A DNA stretch of 22,806 bases. Source: DATFLK01 sp035267815. GTDB lineage: Bacteria > Pseudomonadota > Zetaproteobacteria > Mariprofundales > Mariprofundaceae. This document shows, one piece after another, positions 1 through 7,250 of this stretch. Each line of letters opens with the position of its first letter. The stretch's first letter is position 1. Both the position numbers and the translations under genes were made by a program. The notes under the pieces were generated by a model that was not told where the DNA came from, did not search any database, and was given only the letters and a program-made list of their open reading frames with translations. The DNA lies in NCBI GenBank assembly GCA_035267815.1, contig DATFLK010000042.1, forward strand, positions 1 through 22,806, read 5' to 3'.

Positions 1-40
1 CCGTGTCCGTATGCAGCGATGACAGACAAGGAGGCTCAAG

Positions 41-1057
41 ATGCATCTGGGTATGATCGGATTGGGGCGCATGGGTGCCAACCTGGTGCGGCGGCTGACG
101 CGCGACGGACACGAGTGTGTCGTCTACGACGTCAATCCCGACGCGGTGGAAGAGATTAGCGGCGAGCATGTGACGGGTGCGGATTCGATCGAGGAGTTGG
201 TATCGAAGCTGCCCAAACCGCGTGCCGTCTGGGTGATGGTACCGGCTGCCGTTACCGGCAAGACGGTGATGGCGCTGGCTGACTGCATGGAGGCGGGCGA
301 TATCATCATAGATGGCGGCAATAGTTACTACCATGATGACCTCAAGCGGGCCGAGGAATTGAAGGCCAGGGGGATCCACTATGTCGATTGCGGTACCAGC
401 GGCGGCATATTCGGGCTGGAGCGCGGCTACTGCCTGATGATCGGTGGTGAAGCGGAGATCGTCGGGCATCTCGAGCCGCTCTTCAAAAGCATCGCGCCCG
501 GTGTCGAGGCCGCATCCCGTACGCCCGGAAAGAAGGGAGAACCCTCTCCGGCCGAGCACGGCTACCTGCATTGCGGACCGGCTGGCGCCGGTCACTTCGT
601 CAAGATGGTGCACAACGGTATCGAATACGGCCTGATGGCGGCCTATGCTGAGGGGATGAACATCCTGAAGCACGCCAATGTCGGAAAACAGGTCCAGGAG
701 GACGATGCCGAAACCGCACCGATGCGTCATCCGGAGCATTACAGCTACGACCTGAACGTTTCGGAGATCGCCGAGGTATGGCGGCGTGGTAGTGTCATCG
801 CCTCGTGGCTGCTGGATCTGACCGCAGCGGCACTGGGCGACGATGACGGCCTCGATGGCTTCTCCGGCCGTGTCTCCGATTCAGGCGAGGGTCGCTGGAC
901 GGCACTGGCCGCCATTGATGAGGGTGTGCCGGCACCGGTGATCAGTACGGCGCTGTTCGAGCGTTTCGCTTCGCGCGATCAGGACAACTACGCCAACCGC
1001 CTGCTCTCCGCCATGCGCAAGGAGTTCGGTGGCCACGACGAAAAGAAGGAGTCGTAA
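41..1057 (+). CDS. gnd: 6-phosphogluconate dehydrogenase, short (GntZ/YqeC-like) form, decarboxylating
   Basis: Predicted to oxidise and decarboxylate 6-phosphogluconate to ribulose 5-phosphate in the cytosolic pentose phosphate pathway. The 338-residue product opens with a Rossmann motif GLGRMG (7-12), then carries DGGNS (91-95), TSGG (119-122) and the catalytic segment GHFVKMVHNGIEYG (184-197) with Lys188, His191, Asn192 and Glu195. DSGEGRW (280-286) follows. It is much shorter than the roughly 470-residue enterobacterial enzyme and matches the compact subfamily that lacks the second half of the helical C-terminal domain. Asp30 at the end of the second strand (VVYDVNP) is the residue type that favours NAD over NADP, which is an inference. 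The start is supported by AGGAGG at 29-34, 6 bases upstream. zwf follows after 3 bases, so the two are almost certainly co-transcribed. The promoter lies outside the window. Confidence 0.95.
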   Translation: MHLGMIGLGRMGANLVRRLTRDGHECVVYDVNPDAVEEISGEHVTGADSIEELVSKLPKPRAVWVMVPAAVTGKTVMALADCMEAGDIIIDGGNSYYHDDLKRAEELKARGIHYVDCGTSGGIFGLERGYCLMIGGEAEIVGHLEPLFKSIAPGVEAASRTPGKKGEPSPAEHGYLHCGPAGAGHFVKMVHNGIEYGLMAAYAEGMNILKHANVGKQVQEDDAETAPMRHPEHYSYDLNVSEIAEVWRRGSVIASWLLDLTAAALGDDDGLDGFSGRVSDSGEGRWTALAAIDEGVPAPVISTALFERFASRDQDNYANRLLSAMRKEFGGHDEKKES

Positions 1058-1060
1058 CGT

Positions 1061-2467
1061 ATGCTCGAAGCTGGCAGACACAGCACGCCCGCCGATGCAC
1101 TCGTGGTCTTCGGTGTCACGGGTGATCTGGCCTACAAGAAAATCTTTCCGGCGCTCTATGCCATGTCCAAGGATCACATGCTCAACGTGCCAGTCGTTGG
1201 AATCGCGGCACCCGACTGGAGTCGCGAAGAGCTCTGCCGGCATGCTACCGAGAGCATCGAGCAGTCCGGCGGTGTCGACGACCGCAATGCACTGAATCAC
1301 CTGCTCTCCCTGCTCAGCTATGTCGGCGGCGACTACAACGATGCGGAGACCTTTACGAAGTTGAAACAGGCCTTGGGAGAGGCGAGGGCGCCGGCCCATT
1401 ATCTGGCCATTCCTCCATCGCTCTTCGGCACGGTGATCAAGCGGCTGGATGCCGCTGGCCTGACCGCAGAGGCGCGTGTGATCGTCGAGAAGCCATTCGG
1501 GCATGATCTGGCCTCGGCCCGCGCGCTCAATCGTATCGCGCTCTCCGTCTTTCCCGAGGATTCGATCTTCCGTATCGACCACTACCTCGGGAAAGAGGCG
1601 ATCATGAACATCCTCTATTTCCGCTTCGCCAACTCCTTTCTCGAACCGATTTGGAACCGCAATCATGTGGCCAGTGTGCAGATCACCCTCTCCGAGGATT
1701 TCGGGGTCGGCAGCCGTGGTTCGTTCTACGAAGGTGCCGGCTGTTTGCGCGATGTGATCCAGAATCATCTGTTTCAGGTCGTCGCGCTGCTGGCGATGGA
1801 GCCGCCCGCCTATCAGGGCTACGGAGCGGTTCACAGCGAGAAGGCCAAGGTGTTCCAGGCGATGCGACCGCTGCATCGGGACGATCTGGTGCGCGGCCAG
1901 TACAGGGGATACCGGAATGAACCGGGCGTGGCACCGGATTCGGATGTCGAGACCTTCTGCGCCCTGCGCCTGTTCATCGATTCATGGCGCTGGGACGGCG
2001 TGCCGTGGTACCTGCGTGCCGGCAAGTGTCTGGCGGAGCGGGCCGCCGAGGTGCTGGTGGAGCTCAAGCCCCCTCCGCAGCAGCTTTTCGACGATTCTAC
2101 AGCGGGGGCAGGGCGCTCCAACTATCTGCGCTTCAGGCTTTCGCCTGACTCTGCCGTGGCGCTCGCCGCTCGCGTCAAGCGACCCGGTCAGGAGTTCATC
2201 GGTGACCAGCGCGAGCTCTACCTGCTCGAGGAGCAACCGGAGGAGGAGATGCCCTACGAGCGTTTGCTCAGCGACGCCATGGATGGCAACGGCGCGCTCT
2301 TCACCCGCGAAGATGCGGTGGAGGCGGCCTGGGCGGTGGTTGATCCGGTGTTGGAATCACACCACCGTTCCCAACCCTATGCGCCTGGCAGCTGGGGGCC
2401 GGAGCAGGCCGATGCGCTGATCGCCACCGACGGCCACTACTGGCACAACCCGGTGGTCGGGCCGTAG
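1061..2467 (+). CDS. zwf: Glucose-6-phosphate 1-dehydrogenase
   Basis: Oxidises glucose 6-phosphate to 6-phosphogluconolactone, the entry step of the oxidative pentose phosphate (or Entner-Doudoroff) route, in the cytosol. The 468-residue protein is slightly short for the family (about 480-500). It shows the nucleotide-binding motif FGVTGDLAYKK (17-27), EKPFG (143-147), the family signature RIDHYLGKE (171-179) for substrate binding, and IQNHLFQ (233-239) whose His236 aligns with the catalytic base. The start has AAGGAG at 1046-1051 within the end of gnd, 9 bases before the ATG, so the pair is translationally close. No 6-phosphogluconolactonase gene is adjacent downstream. The next gene has a separate candidate promoter, so this operon probably ends here. 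No U-tract terminator is visible after the stop. Confidence 0.97.
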   Translation: MLEAGRHSTPADALVVFGVTGDLAYKKIFPALYAMSKDHMLNVPVVGIAAPDWSREELCRHATESIEQSGGVDDRNALNHLLSLLSYVGGDYNDAETFTKLKQALGEARAPAHYLAIPPSLFGTVIKRLDAAGLTAEARVIVEKPFGHDLASARALNRIALSVFPEDSIFRIDHYLGKEAIMNILYFRFANSFLEPIWNRNHVASVQITLSEDFGVGSRGSFYEGAGCLRDVIQNHLFQVVALLAMEPPAYQGYGAVHSEKAKVFQAMRPLHRDDLVRGQYRGYRNEPGVAPDSDVETFCALRLFIDSWRWDGVPWYLRAGKCLAERAAEVLVELKPPPQQLFDDSTAGAGRSNYLRFRLSPDSAVALAARVKRPGQEFIGDQRELYLLEEQPEEEMPYERLLSDAMDGNGALFTREDAVEAAWAVVDPVLESHHRSQPYAPGSWGPEQADALIATDGHYWHNPVVGP

Positions 2468-2507
2468 ACCTGACTGGGTAACTTGCGGCATGACCTGAAG
2501 GGGCGAT

Positions 2508-2538
2508 TTGACAGCCGACGGGTGCAGGCTGGTAGAGT
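2508..2538 (+). promoter_or_regulatory. Candidate sigma70-type promoter for the secreted helical protein gene
   Basis: TTGACA at 2508-2513 is a perfect -35 hexamer. TAGAGT at 2533-2538 could be the -10, but the 19-base spacer is longer than the ideal 17. It lies in the 140-base gap between zwf and the gene at 2608, giving a leader of roughly 60 bases. The assignment rests only on hexamer matches. Confidence 0.4.
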
Positions 2539-2561
2539 GATGCCTCCGATTCTTTAAATCC

Positions 2562-2578
2562 TGCCGGCATGGTCGGCA
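2562..2578 (+). other. Small inverted repeat in the leader of the 2608 gene
   Basis: TGCCG (2562-2566) and CGGCA (2574-2578) can pair across a 7-base loop, just upstream of the AGGAGG ribosome-binding site at 2591-2596. It has no following U-tract, so it is not a standard terminator. It could be an mRNA hairpin or a protein site. The arms are short enough that chance is possible. Confidence 0.25.
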
Positions 2579-2607
2579 CGTATTTCCCCTAGGAGGCTTG
2601 ATCCCTT

Positions 2608-3198
2608 ATGCAATCATTGATGATCCGTACCCTGCTGTACGCCGCATCCGCAGCGCTCGTTGCCGTCGGCATCGCGAGCGTGCCGGCCATGGCGCAGTCG
2701 AACCAGATGCCGGCCAAGATGGAGAAGCAGTCGGGTTCTTCGCCGCTGAAGCTTCAAATGGAGGCTCGGAAGATATCCCGGCAACTGGATGAGATCGAGA
2801 AGAAGACCATTCAGTCAAATCCTGATCTGCAGAAGCAGCGTAAACAGTTGACCGATCACATGGTGAAGGTGATGAAAGAGAAGGGGTATACCCCGGAGGC
2901 CGACCGGCAGAATCTGATAGATCTGAAGAAGAGCATCCTGAGCGGCAAGCTGAAGAAGGACGAACGCAAGGCCAAAGTCCAGAAGTTCCGGACCATCCGT
3001 TCACGGCTGCAGAAGGCGCAGTCGGAGGCAATGAAGGACAAATCGCTGCGGCAGGAGAGCCAGAAGCTCGGTAAGTCCACGCTGGTTGCGATGAAGAAAC
3101 AGAACCCGCAAACCGAGGATCTGCTCAAACGTTTCGACGAGGTCAAGCAGAAGCTCCGCGCCCTCTATCAGGCGCAGCAGCAGTCAAGGAAGCATTAA
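2608..3198 (+). CDS. Unrecognised secreted, helical Lys/Gln-rich protein
   Basis: I do not recognise this 196-residue protein. Residues 1-29 look like a Sec signal peptide: a short N-terminus with Arg7, a hydrophobic core of Leu, Ala and Val, and an AMA cleavage site before Gln30. The mature part is highly charged, rich in Lys, Gln, Glu, Leu and Arg, with almost no aromatics and no cysteine, and should be nearly all helix. Repeated LxxxLxxL-like spacing (for example around 45-70 and 110-180) suggests amphipathic or coiled-coil segments. By composition it recalls small helical periplasmic chaperones such as Skp or Spy, but no family signature is seen, so that is only a resemblance. AGGAGG at 2591-2596 sits 11 bases upstream of the ATG. 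The stop overlaps the stop of the convergent GIY-YIG gene. Location is probably periplasmic. Confidence 0.8.
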   Translation: MQSLMIRTLLYAASAALVAVGIASVPAMAQSNQMPAKMEKQSGSSPLKLQMEARKISRQLDEIEKKTIQSNPDLQKQRKQLTDHMVKVMKEKGYTPEADRQNLIDLKKSILSGKLKKDERKAKVQKFRTIRSRLQKAQSEAMKDKSLRQESQKLGKSTLVAMKKQNPQTEDLLKRFDEVKQKLRALYQAQQQSRKH

Positions 3199-3473
3199 GC
3201 GGAAGGCGATGGCCGGCTCTGACCGATCATCGCCTCTTTTTCCGCTCTGGAGAGCTTCTTGACGGCGGCCTCGGCGGCCAGCGCCTCGGAGCGTGAGCCG
3301 ATCTTCTGTTGATGAACTAGGGTAAGAGGGCCTTTGCCGCGCAGGTATTTGGCCCCCTTCCCGGATTCGTGTTCGGCAATACGGCGCGCCACATCTGTGG
3401 TGATGCCGGTATAGAGCGAACCGTCCCGGCAGCGAATTAGGTAGAGAAACCATGTGGACAGGCCGGATGGCAT
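3195..3473 (-). CDS. GIY-YIG domain protein, UPF0213 (YhbQ-like)
   Basis: A 92-residue single-domain GIY-YIG nuclease-fold protein of the small UPF0213 group. The core motif is visible as FLYLIRC (9-15) followed by SLYTGIT (19-25), then the conserved Arg pair and His in DVARRIAEH (27-35). A C-terminal helix with KKLSRAEKEAMI is typical of the group. Members of this group are stand-alone domains, and the physiological role of most is unsettled; DNA nicking is plausible but unproven. The ATG is 2 bases after the stop of the upstream minus-strand yaiI-type gene, so the two are probably one transcript. Only a weak GGGA precedes the start. The 3' end overlaps the convergent gene by 4 bases, the two stop codons sharing a TTAA. 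Confidence 0.9.
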   Translation of the reverse strand: MPSGLSTWFLYLIRCRDGSLYTGITTDVARRIAEHESGKGAKYLRGKGPLTLVHQQKIGSRSEALAAEAAVKKLSRAEKEAMIGQSRPSPSA

Positions 3474-3475
3474 GG

Positions 3476-3928
3476 TTAATCCCGTAACTGGCGCGTCAGG
3501 AAGCGGTCGAGCTGGTTGGCAAAGGCGGTGCGGTCGCTGTGGCTGAAAGCGGGAGGGCCGCCGGTCAGGGTGCCGGTTCCGCGCAGTTCATCCATGAAAT
3601 TACGCATGGACAGCGCACTTTTTACATTCTCCCGTGTATAGAACGTTCCTCTCGGATTCAGTGCAAATCCATCTTGTTCGATGGCGTCGGCAGCGAGCGG
3701 GATGTCGGCGGTGACGACCAGGTCTCCGGGTTGCATGAGCCGTGCAATCTCCTTATCGGCCACGTCGAAGCCTGATCCGACCCGGATGAAGTGCAGCCAA
3801 GGAGAGTGTGGGAGAAAGAGATTGGTGTTGGCCACGAAGGTCGTGTTGATCCGTACGCGATCGGCGGCACGATAGATAATCTCTTTGACCACCTTCGGGC
3901 AGGCGTCAGCATCCACCCATATTCGCAT
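3476..3928 (-). CDS. YaiI/YqxD family protein (UPF0178, DUF188)
   Basis: A 150-residue member of the YaiI/YqxD family, which is predicted to have a PIN-like nuclease fold but whose biological role is not established. The conserved N-terminus MRIWVDADACP carries the Asp6/Asp8 pair expected at the active site. The family blocks VGSGFDVADKEIA, GDLVVTADIPLA and the Gly-Gly-Pro-Pro stretch near residue 120 (TGGPPAF) are all present. The reading frame stays open upstream to 4069, but that 47-residue extension has no family resemblance. An AGGAAA lies 7 bases before the ATG at 3928, so this start is preferred. It heads a two-gene minus-strand unit with the GIY-YIG gene and is divergent from the HD-GYP gene. 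Confidence 0.9.
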   Translation of the reverse strand: MRIWVDADACPKVVKEIIYRAADRVRINTTFVANTNLFLPHSPWLHFIRVGSGFDVADKEIARLMQPGDLVVTADIPLAADAIEQDGFALNPRGTFYTRENVKSALSMRNFMDELRGTGTLTGGPPAFSHSDRTAFANQLDRFLTRQLRD

Positions 3929-4090
3929 GGGTTCATTTCCTGTCTGGTTTTTGTTCATGATGTTGCCGATGCTAGCACTGTAGGCGTTGGCATAGCGAAC
4001 CTGTACGCCTGCTGCTAATGTGGCACAGGTGATTTTGTTTTTACCCATGCAGAATAGACCTTCGCTCAACCATGAACTGGAGCAGCCAGT
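3929..4090. promoter_or_regulatory. Divergent intergenic region between the yaiI-type and HD-GYP genes
   Basis: This 162-base gap must hold promoters for both divergent genes. On the minus strand a TACAGT (plus positions 3977-3982) is a fair -10 hexamer for the yaiI-type gene, but no good -35 stands 16-18 bases away. I could not single out a convincing promoter for the plus strand. The region is AT-richer than its surroundings. Confidence 0.35.
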
Positions 4091-5440
4091 ATGGCGCTTC
4101 AGGGGCTGAAATTATCGGAACTGATCGGTTCGTTGAGCCATGCACTCGATATCACCGAAGGTCAGCCTGAAGGGCATTGTGTACGCTGTTGCTGGATCGG
4201 CATGCATGTCGGTCACGAAATCGGCCTTTCTGACCGGGCATTATGGGAACTTTACTATACGCTGTTACTCAAGGATCTGGGATGCAGCAGCAATGCCGCG
4301 CGTATCTGCGAACTCTATCTCACCGACGATCTCTCTTTTAAACGTGATTTCAAATGGGTTGATGGCAGCTTGAATCAGGCGTTGCGATTCGTGCTGAACC
4401 ATACCGGTCTTCAGGCTGGACTAGCCGACCGTTTCAAAAGAGTGGTGAATGTATTCCGTCATAGCGATGACTTTGCACAGGAGCTGATTCAGACTCGTTG
4501 TCAGCGTGGAGCGGATATTGCCCGGAAACTGAGGTTTGGCGAAGGGGTCGCGGAGGCTGTTCATGCCCTAGACGAACATTGGGATGGGAGCGGCCGTCCG
4601 GACGGCCGCCAAGGTGAATCGATCCCGCTTAATGCCCGGATCGCGCTGTTGGCGCAAGTTGTCGATGTATTCCATACCGTGGGTGAAATAGACGCTGCCA
4701 TGCAAGAGGTGCGAAAGCGCAGTGGTTCTTGGTTCGATCCTGAGTTGGTCCGAGCAATCGAATCCATCGTCAAGCGTTCTGATTTTTTGTCGATGTTGAA
4801 TTCTGAAGCCTTGGATTCAGCCGTGTTTGCGCTTGAGCCGGCGCAGTTCGAAATTCCGCTTGATGACGACTATCTTGATGAAATTGCAGCAGCTTTCGGT
4901 CAGATTGTCGATGCCAAAAGTCCCTATACTCAGGGGCATAGTGTCCGGGTCGCAGATTACGCCGATGGTGTGGCCTTGGAGCTTAGCCTGACTAATACAA
5001 GACGTCGTTGGCTCAAGCGCGGTGCACTCCTCCATGATGTTGGCAAGTTGGGAGTGAGTAACGCCATTCTGGATAAGCCTGACCGGCTCGAAGCGGATGA
5101 ATGGACTGCGGTAAAACGTCATGCGGATTATACCGGATCGATTCTCGGAAGAATCGGCATCTTCGAAGAGATGGCTAGGGTATCAAGTGCGCATCATGAA
5201 CGACTGGACGGCGCAGGGTATCCGCTGGGTCTAAAAGCAGAAGCAATCGAACTTGAGACACGCATCATCACTGTTGCTGATATCTTCGATGCAATTACTG
5301 CGGAACGTCCCTACCGAGCGGCAATTCCGGTTCCTAGAACGCTGGAAATTATGTCAGAACAGGTCGATATTGCTATTGACCATCATTGTTTTGAGGCATT
5401 AAAGCGAGTAGCGCCGCGCATGCATCAATCCGATGAATAA
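4091..5440 (+). CDS. Tandem HD-GYP protein with degenerate N-terminal half; probable cyclic-di-GMP phosphodiesterase
   Basis: A 449-residue cytosolic protein with no signal peptide or membrane segment. The C-terminal half is a full HD-GYP domain: His283 (QGHS), the His315-Asp316 pair with Lys319 (HDVGK), His344 (KRHAD), His368-His369 in HHERLDGAGYP (368-378), and Asp397 in VADIFDAI. This set is expected to bind metals and hydrolyse cyclic-di-GMP. The N-terminal half (about 25-225) repeats the architecture with losses: KDLGC (61-65) replaces HDxGK, HWDGSGRP (163-170) replaces HHERxDGxGYP, and VVDVF (190-194) matches the VADIF helix. It is probably a non-catalytic sensory or dimerisation half. 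GGAG at about 4076-4080 precedes the ATG. The gene is monocistronic by context and is AT-richer than its neighbours (4741-4800 is 26/60 GC). The substrate is inferred from the family. Confidence 0.88.
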   Translation: MALQGLKLSELIGSLSHALDITEGQPEGHCVRCCWIGMHVGHEIGLSDRALWELYYTLLLKDLGCSSNAARICELYLTDDLSFKRDFKWVDGSLNQALRFVLNHTGLQAGLADRFKRVVNVFRHSDDFAQELIQTRCQRGADIARKLRFGEGVAEAVHALDEHWDGSGRPDGRQGESIPLNARIALLAQVVDVFHTVGEIDAAMQEVRKRSGSWFDPELVRAIESIVKRSDFLSMLNSEALDSAVFALEPAQFEIPLDDDYLDEIAAAFGQIVDAKSPYTQGHSVRVADYADGVALELSLTNTRRRWLKRGALLHDVGKLGVSNAILDKPDRLEADEWTAVKRHADYTGSILGRIGIFEEMARVSSAHHERLDGAGYPLGLKAEAIELETRIITVADIFDAITAERPYRAAIPVPRTLEIMSEQVDIAIDHHCFEALKRVAPRMHQSDE

Positions 5441-5472
5441 GCTGATGTATAAGACAGTTCATAAGTTGCTGT

Positions 5473-5485
5473 GGAGGTAAGTTTG
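5473..5485 (+). promoter_or_regulatory. Ribosome-binding site selecting a TTG start for the YhdH-type gene
   Basis: GGAGGT at 5473-5478 lies 4 bases before TTG 5483. It overlaps the alternative GTG codon at 5471, which has no Shine-Dalgarno sequence of its own. The TTG start also gives an N-terminus (MRAILIEN) like that of the family. Confidence 0.65.
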
Positions 5486-6481
5486 AGAGCCATTCTGATC
5501 GAAAACGACAAGGCAGGGTACCGGGCTTCACTGCGGGACTTGGACGAAGTGCAGTTGCCCGTAGGCGATGTGCTCGTCCGGGTGGCTTACAGTTCGCTGA
5601 ACTACAAGGATGCACTGGCGATCACCGGAAAGGGGCCTGTCGTGCGCCGTTTCCCAATGGTGCCCGGTATTGATCTTGCCGGAACCGTGGAGGAGAGCGA
5701 TTCGGGCCAATTCCGCCCTGGGGACCGGGTGTTGCTGACCGGTTGGGGAGTCGGCGAGGATTACTGGGGTGGTATGGCCGAGAAGGCACGGCCGCAAAGC
5801 GAGTGGCTCACCTCGCTGCCGGAGGGACTGACCATGCGTCAGGCCATGGTGGCGGGTACCGCCGGATTGACGGCTATGCTCTGCATCATGGCGCTCGAGC
5901 GACATCAGCTGGCCCCGGATCGGGGAAAAGTGCTGGTGACCGGATCTAGCGGTGGCGTGGGTAGTTTTGCCGTGCGGCTTCTTTCAAGGCTCGGCTACCG
6001 TGTCATCGCATCAACTCGCCATATCAAGGAAGAAGATGCCTACCTCCGGGAGCTCGGTGCATCGGAGGTGATCGATGCGGCCACGCTTTCCGGACCCGGT
6101 AAGCCCTTGGTCCGGGAGCGCTGGCGCGGCGTGGTCGATACACTCGGCAGTCATGCACTGGCCAATGCCTGCGCAGCCACCTCGTATGGCGGCGCTGTGG
6201 CGGCATGCGGTTTGGCACAGGGTATCGATTTTCCAGCCACGGTGGCGCCGTTTATCCTTCGTGGTGTCACGCTGGCAGGCATCGACAGCGTCATGTGTCC
6301 ACGCGCGCAGCGAGTCGAGGCATGGAGGCGGCTGGCGGAAACCTTGGAGGGCACCGATTTCGACAGGATTGGGCAAGAGATCGGGCTCGATGAGGCGATC
6401 ATCGCGGCCGATGATTTGATCGCCGGCAATATCCGAGGGCGCCTGATTGTCCGTACCGGAAGTGATGCATCGGATCCATGA
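5483..6481 (+). CDS. YhdH/AcuI-family NADPH-dependent quinone/acryloyl-CoA reductase
   Basis: A zinc-free medium-chain dehydrogenase/reductase of the YhdH/AcuI group, about 332 residues from the TTG start against 324 in E. coli YhdH. AcuI reduces acryloyl-CoA to propanoyl-CoA with NADPH; YhdH-type members often carry only a quinone oxidoreductase label, so the substrate here is uncertain. Visible family blocks are SSLNYKDALA, PGIDLAGTV, the distinctive GWGVGEDYWGGMAEKA, and the nucleotide loop VTGSSGGVGSFAV. Basic residues after the next strand (ASTRHIKEED) fit NADPH. The Zn-binding cysteines of alcohol dehydrogenases are absent. The gene sits between the HD-GYP and M50 protease genes without clear functional linkage. 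A GTG at 5471 would add four residues but lacks a ribosome-binding site. Confidence 0.9.
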   Translation: MRAILIENDKAGYRASLRDLDEVQLPVGDVLVRVAYSSLNYKDALAITGKGPVVRRFPMVPGIDLAGTVEESDSGQFRPGDRVLLTGWGVGEDYWGGMAEKARPQSEWLTSLPEGLTMRQAMVAGTAGLTAMLCIMALERHQLAPDRGKVLVTGSSGGVGSFAVRLLSRLGYRVIASTRHIKEEDAYLRELGASEVIDAATLSGPGKPLVRERWRGVVDTLGSHALANACAATSYGGAVAACGLAQGIDFPATVAPFILRGVTLAGIDSVMCPRAQRVEAWRRLAETLEGTDFDRIGQEIGLDEAIIAADDLIAGNIRGRLIVRTGSDASDP

Positions 6482-6552
6482 GAAGGGCTTTCGAGCGAAG
6501 GTCGGTTGCAGTAGCGTGCCCGTTACCGATGAGAGGACACACAACATAGCGC

Positions 6553-7209
6553 ATGGATATCAACAGTATCATCCACAGTATCAGTATCTGGGCGCTGCCC
6601 GTCATCTTCGCCGTCGTGTTTCACGAGGTGGCGCACGGCTGGGTGGCGGACCGTCTGGGCGACGATACCGCCCGCTGGATGGGGAGGCTGACACTCAATC
6701 CCATCAAGCATATCGACCCGGTGGGCACCATCCTGATTCCCATTCTTCTGGTGGTGGTCGGTTCGCACTTCCTCTTCGGTTACGCCAAGCCGGTACCGAT
6801 CGATTTCCGCAAGTTGCGTGATCCCAAGCGCGACATGGTCTGGGTGGCAGCGGCGGGGCCGGTGACGAACCTGATTCTGGCCTGTGTCTCTGCCGTGATT
6901 CTATCGCTGGCGACGACACTGCCGATGGGGATGGCATGGCTGGCACAGCCGGTGGCGCTGATGGCCCAAGCCTCCATTCTGATCAATATGGTGCTGTGTG
7001 TCTTCAACCTGCTGCCGTTGCCGCCGCTGGACGGGGGCAGGGTAGCCGTGGGACTGTTGCCGGGGCCTATGGGTTATCAGCTCTCGCGACTGGAGCCGTT
7101 CGGATTCATGATCATCGTCGTGTTGCTGTTAACGGGGGTGTTGCAGTCGATCATCGGGCCGCTGATCATGGGCGGCAGCCGGATGTTGGTCGGCTGGGCG
7201 CTGGGATAG
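6553..7209 (+). CDS. Small membrane M50 (site-2-type) metalloprotease
   Basis: A 218-residue polytopic membrane protein of the M50 family's compact, PDZ-less branch. The zinc motif HEVAH (24-28) lies in the first hydrophobic segment, and the third-ligand motif appears as NLLPLPPLDGGR near residue 155. Several further hydrophobic segments surround both. By family it cleaves substrates within the membrane, but its target cannot be read from the sequence. It is distinct from RseP at 13292, which has PDZ domains. The start is the only sensible ATG ahead of the HExxH helix. The nearest purine run, AGAGGA at about 6532-6537, is some 15 bases away, so translation may be weak. It is the last gene before the rpsB promoter region. 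Confidence 0.9.
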   Translation: MDINSIIHSISIWALPVIFAVVFHEVAHGWVADRLGDDTARWMGRLTLNPIKHIDPVGTILIPILLVVVGSHFLFGYAKPVPIDFRKLRDPKRDMVWVAAAGPVTNLILACVSAVILSLATTLPMGMAWLAQPVALMAQASILINMVLCVFNLLPLPPLDGGRVAVGLLPGPMGYQLSRLEPFGFMIIVVLLLTGVLQSIIGPLIMGGSRMLVGWALG

Positions 7210-7213
7210 TGGT

Positions 7214-7250
7214 TGGCGGAAGTAAAACGTCCAGCTAAAGGTCTCCGCCA
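7214..7250. repeat. 7-bp inverted repeat after the M50 protease gene
   Basis: TGGCGGA (7214-7220) is matched by TCCGCCA (7244-7250) across a 23-base loop, starting 5 bases after the stop codon. No U-tract follows, so a standard intrinsic terminator is not supported. A palindromic CGGATCCG sits directly after it (7252-7259). It could act as an mRNA 3'-end hairpin. Confidence 0.35.

Noticed and set aside
881..1876. Long minus-strand open frame opposite gnd/zwf
   Set aside because: It lies antisense to two genes with complete catalytic motifs, has no recognisable domain and has the composition of a shadow frame in GC-rich DNA.
3929..4069. 47-residue N-terminal extension of the YaiI-type protein
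   Set aside because: Not family-like, and AGGAAA stands before the internal ATG at 3928, which gives the conserved N-terminus.
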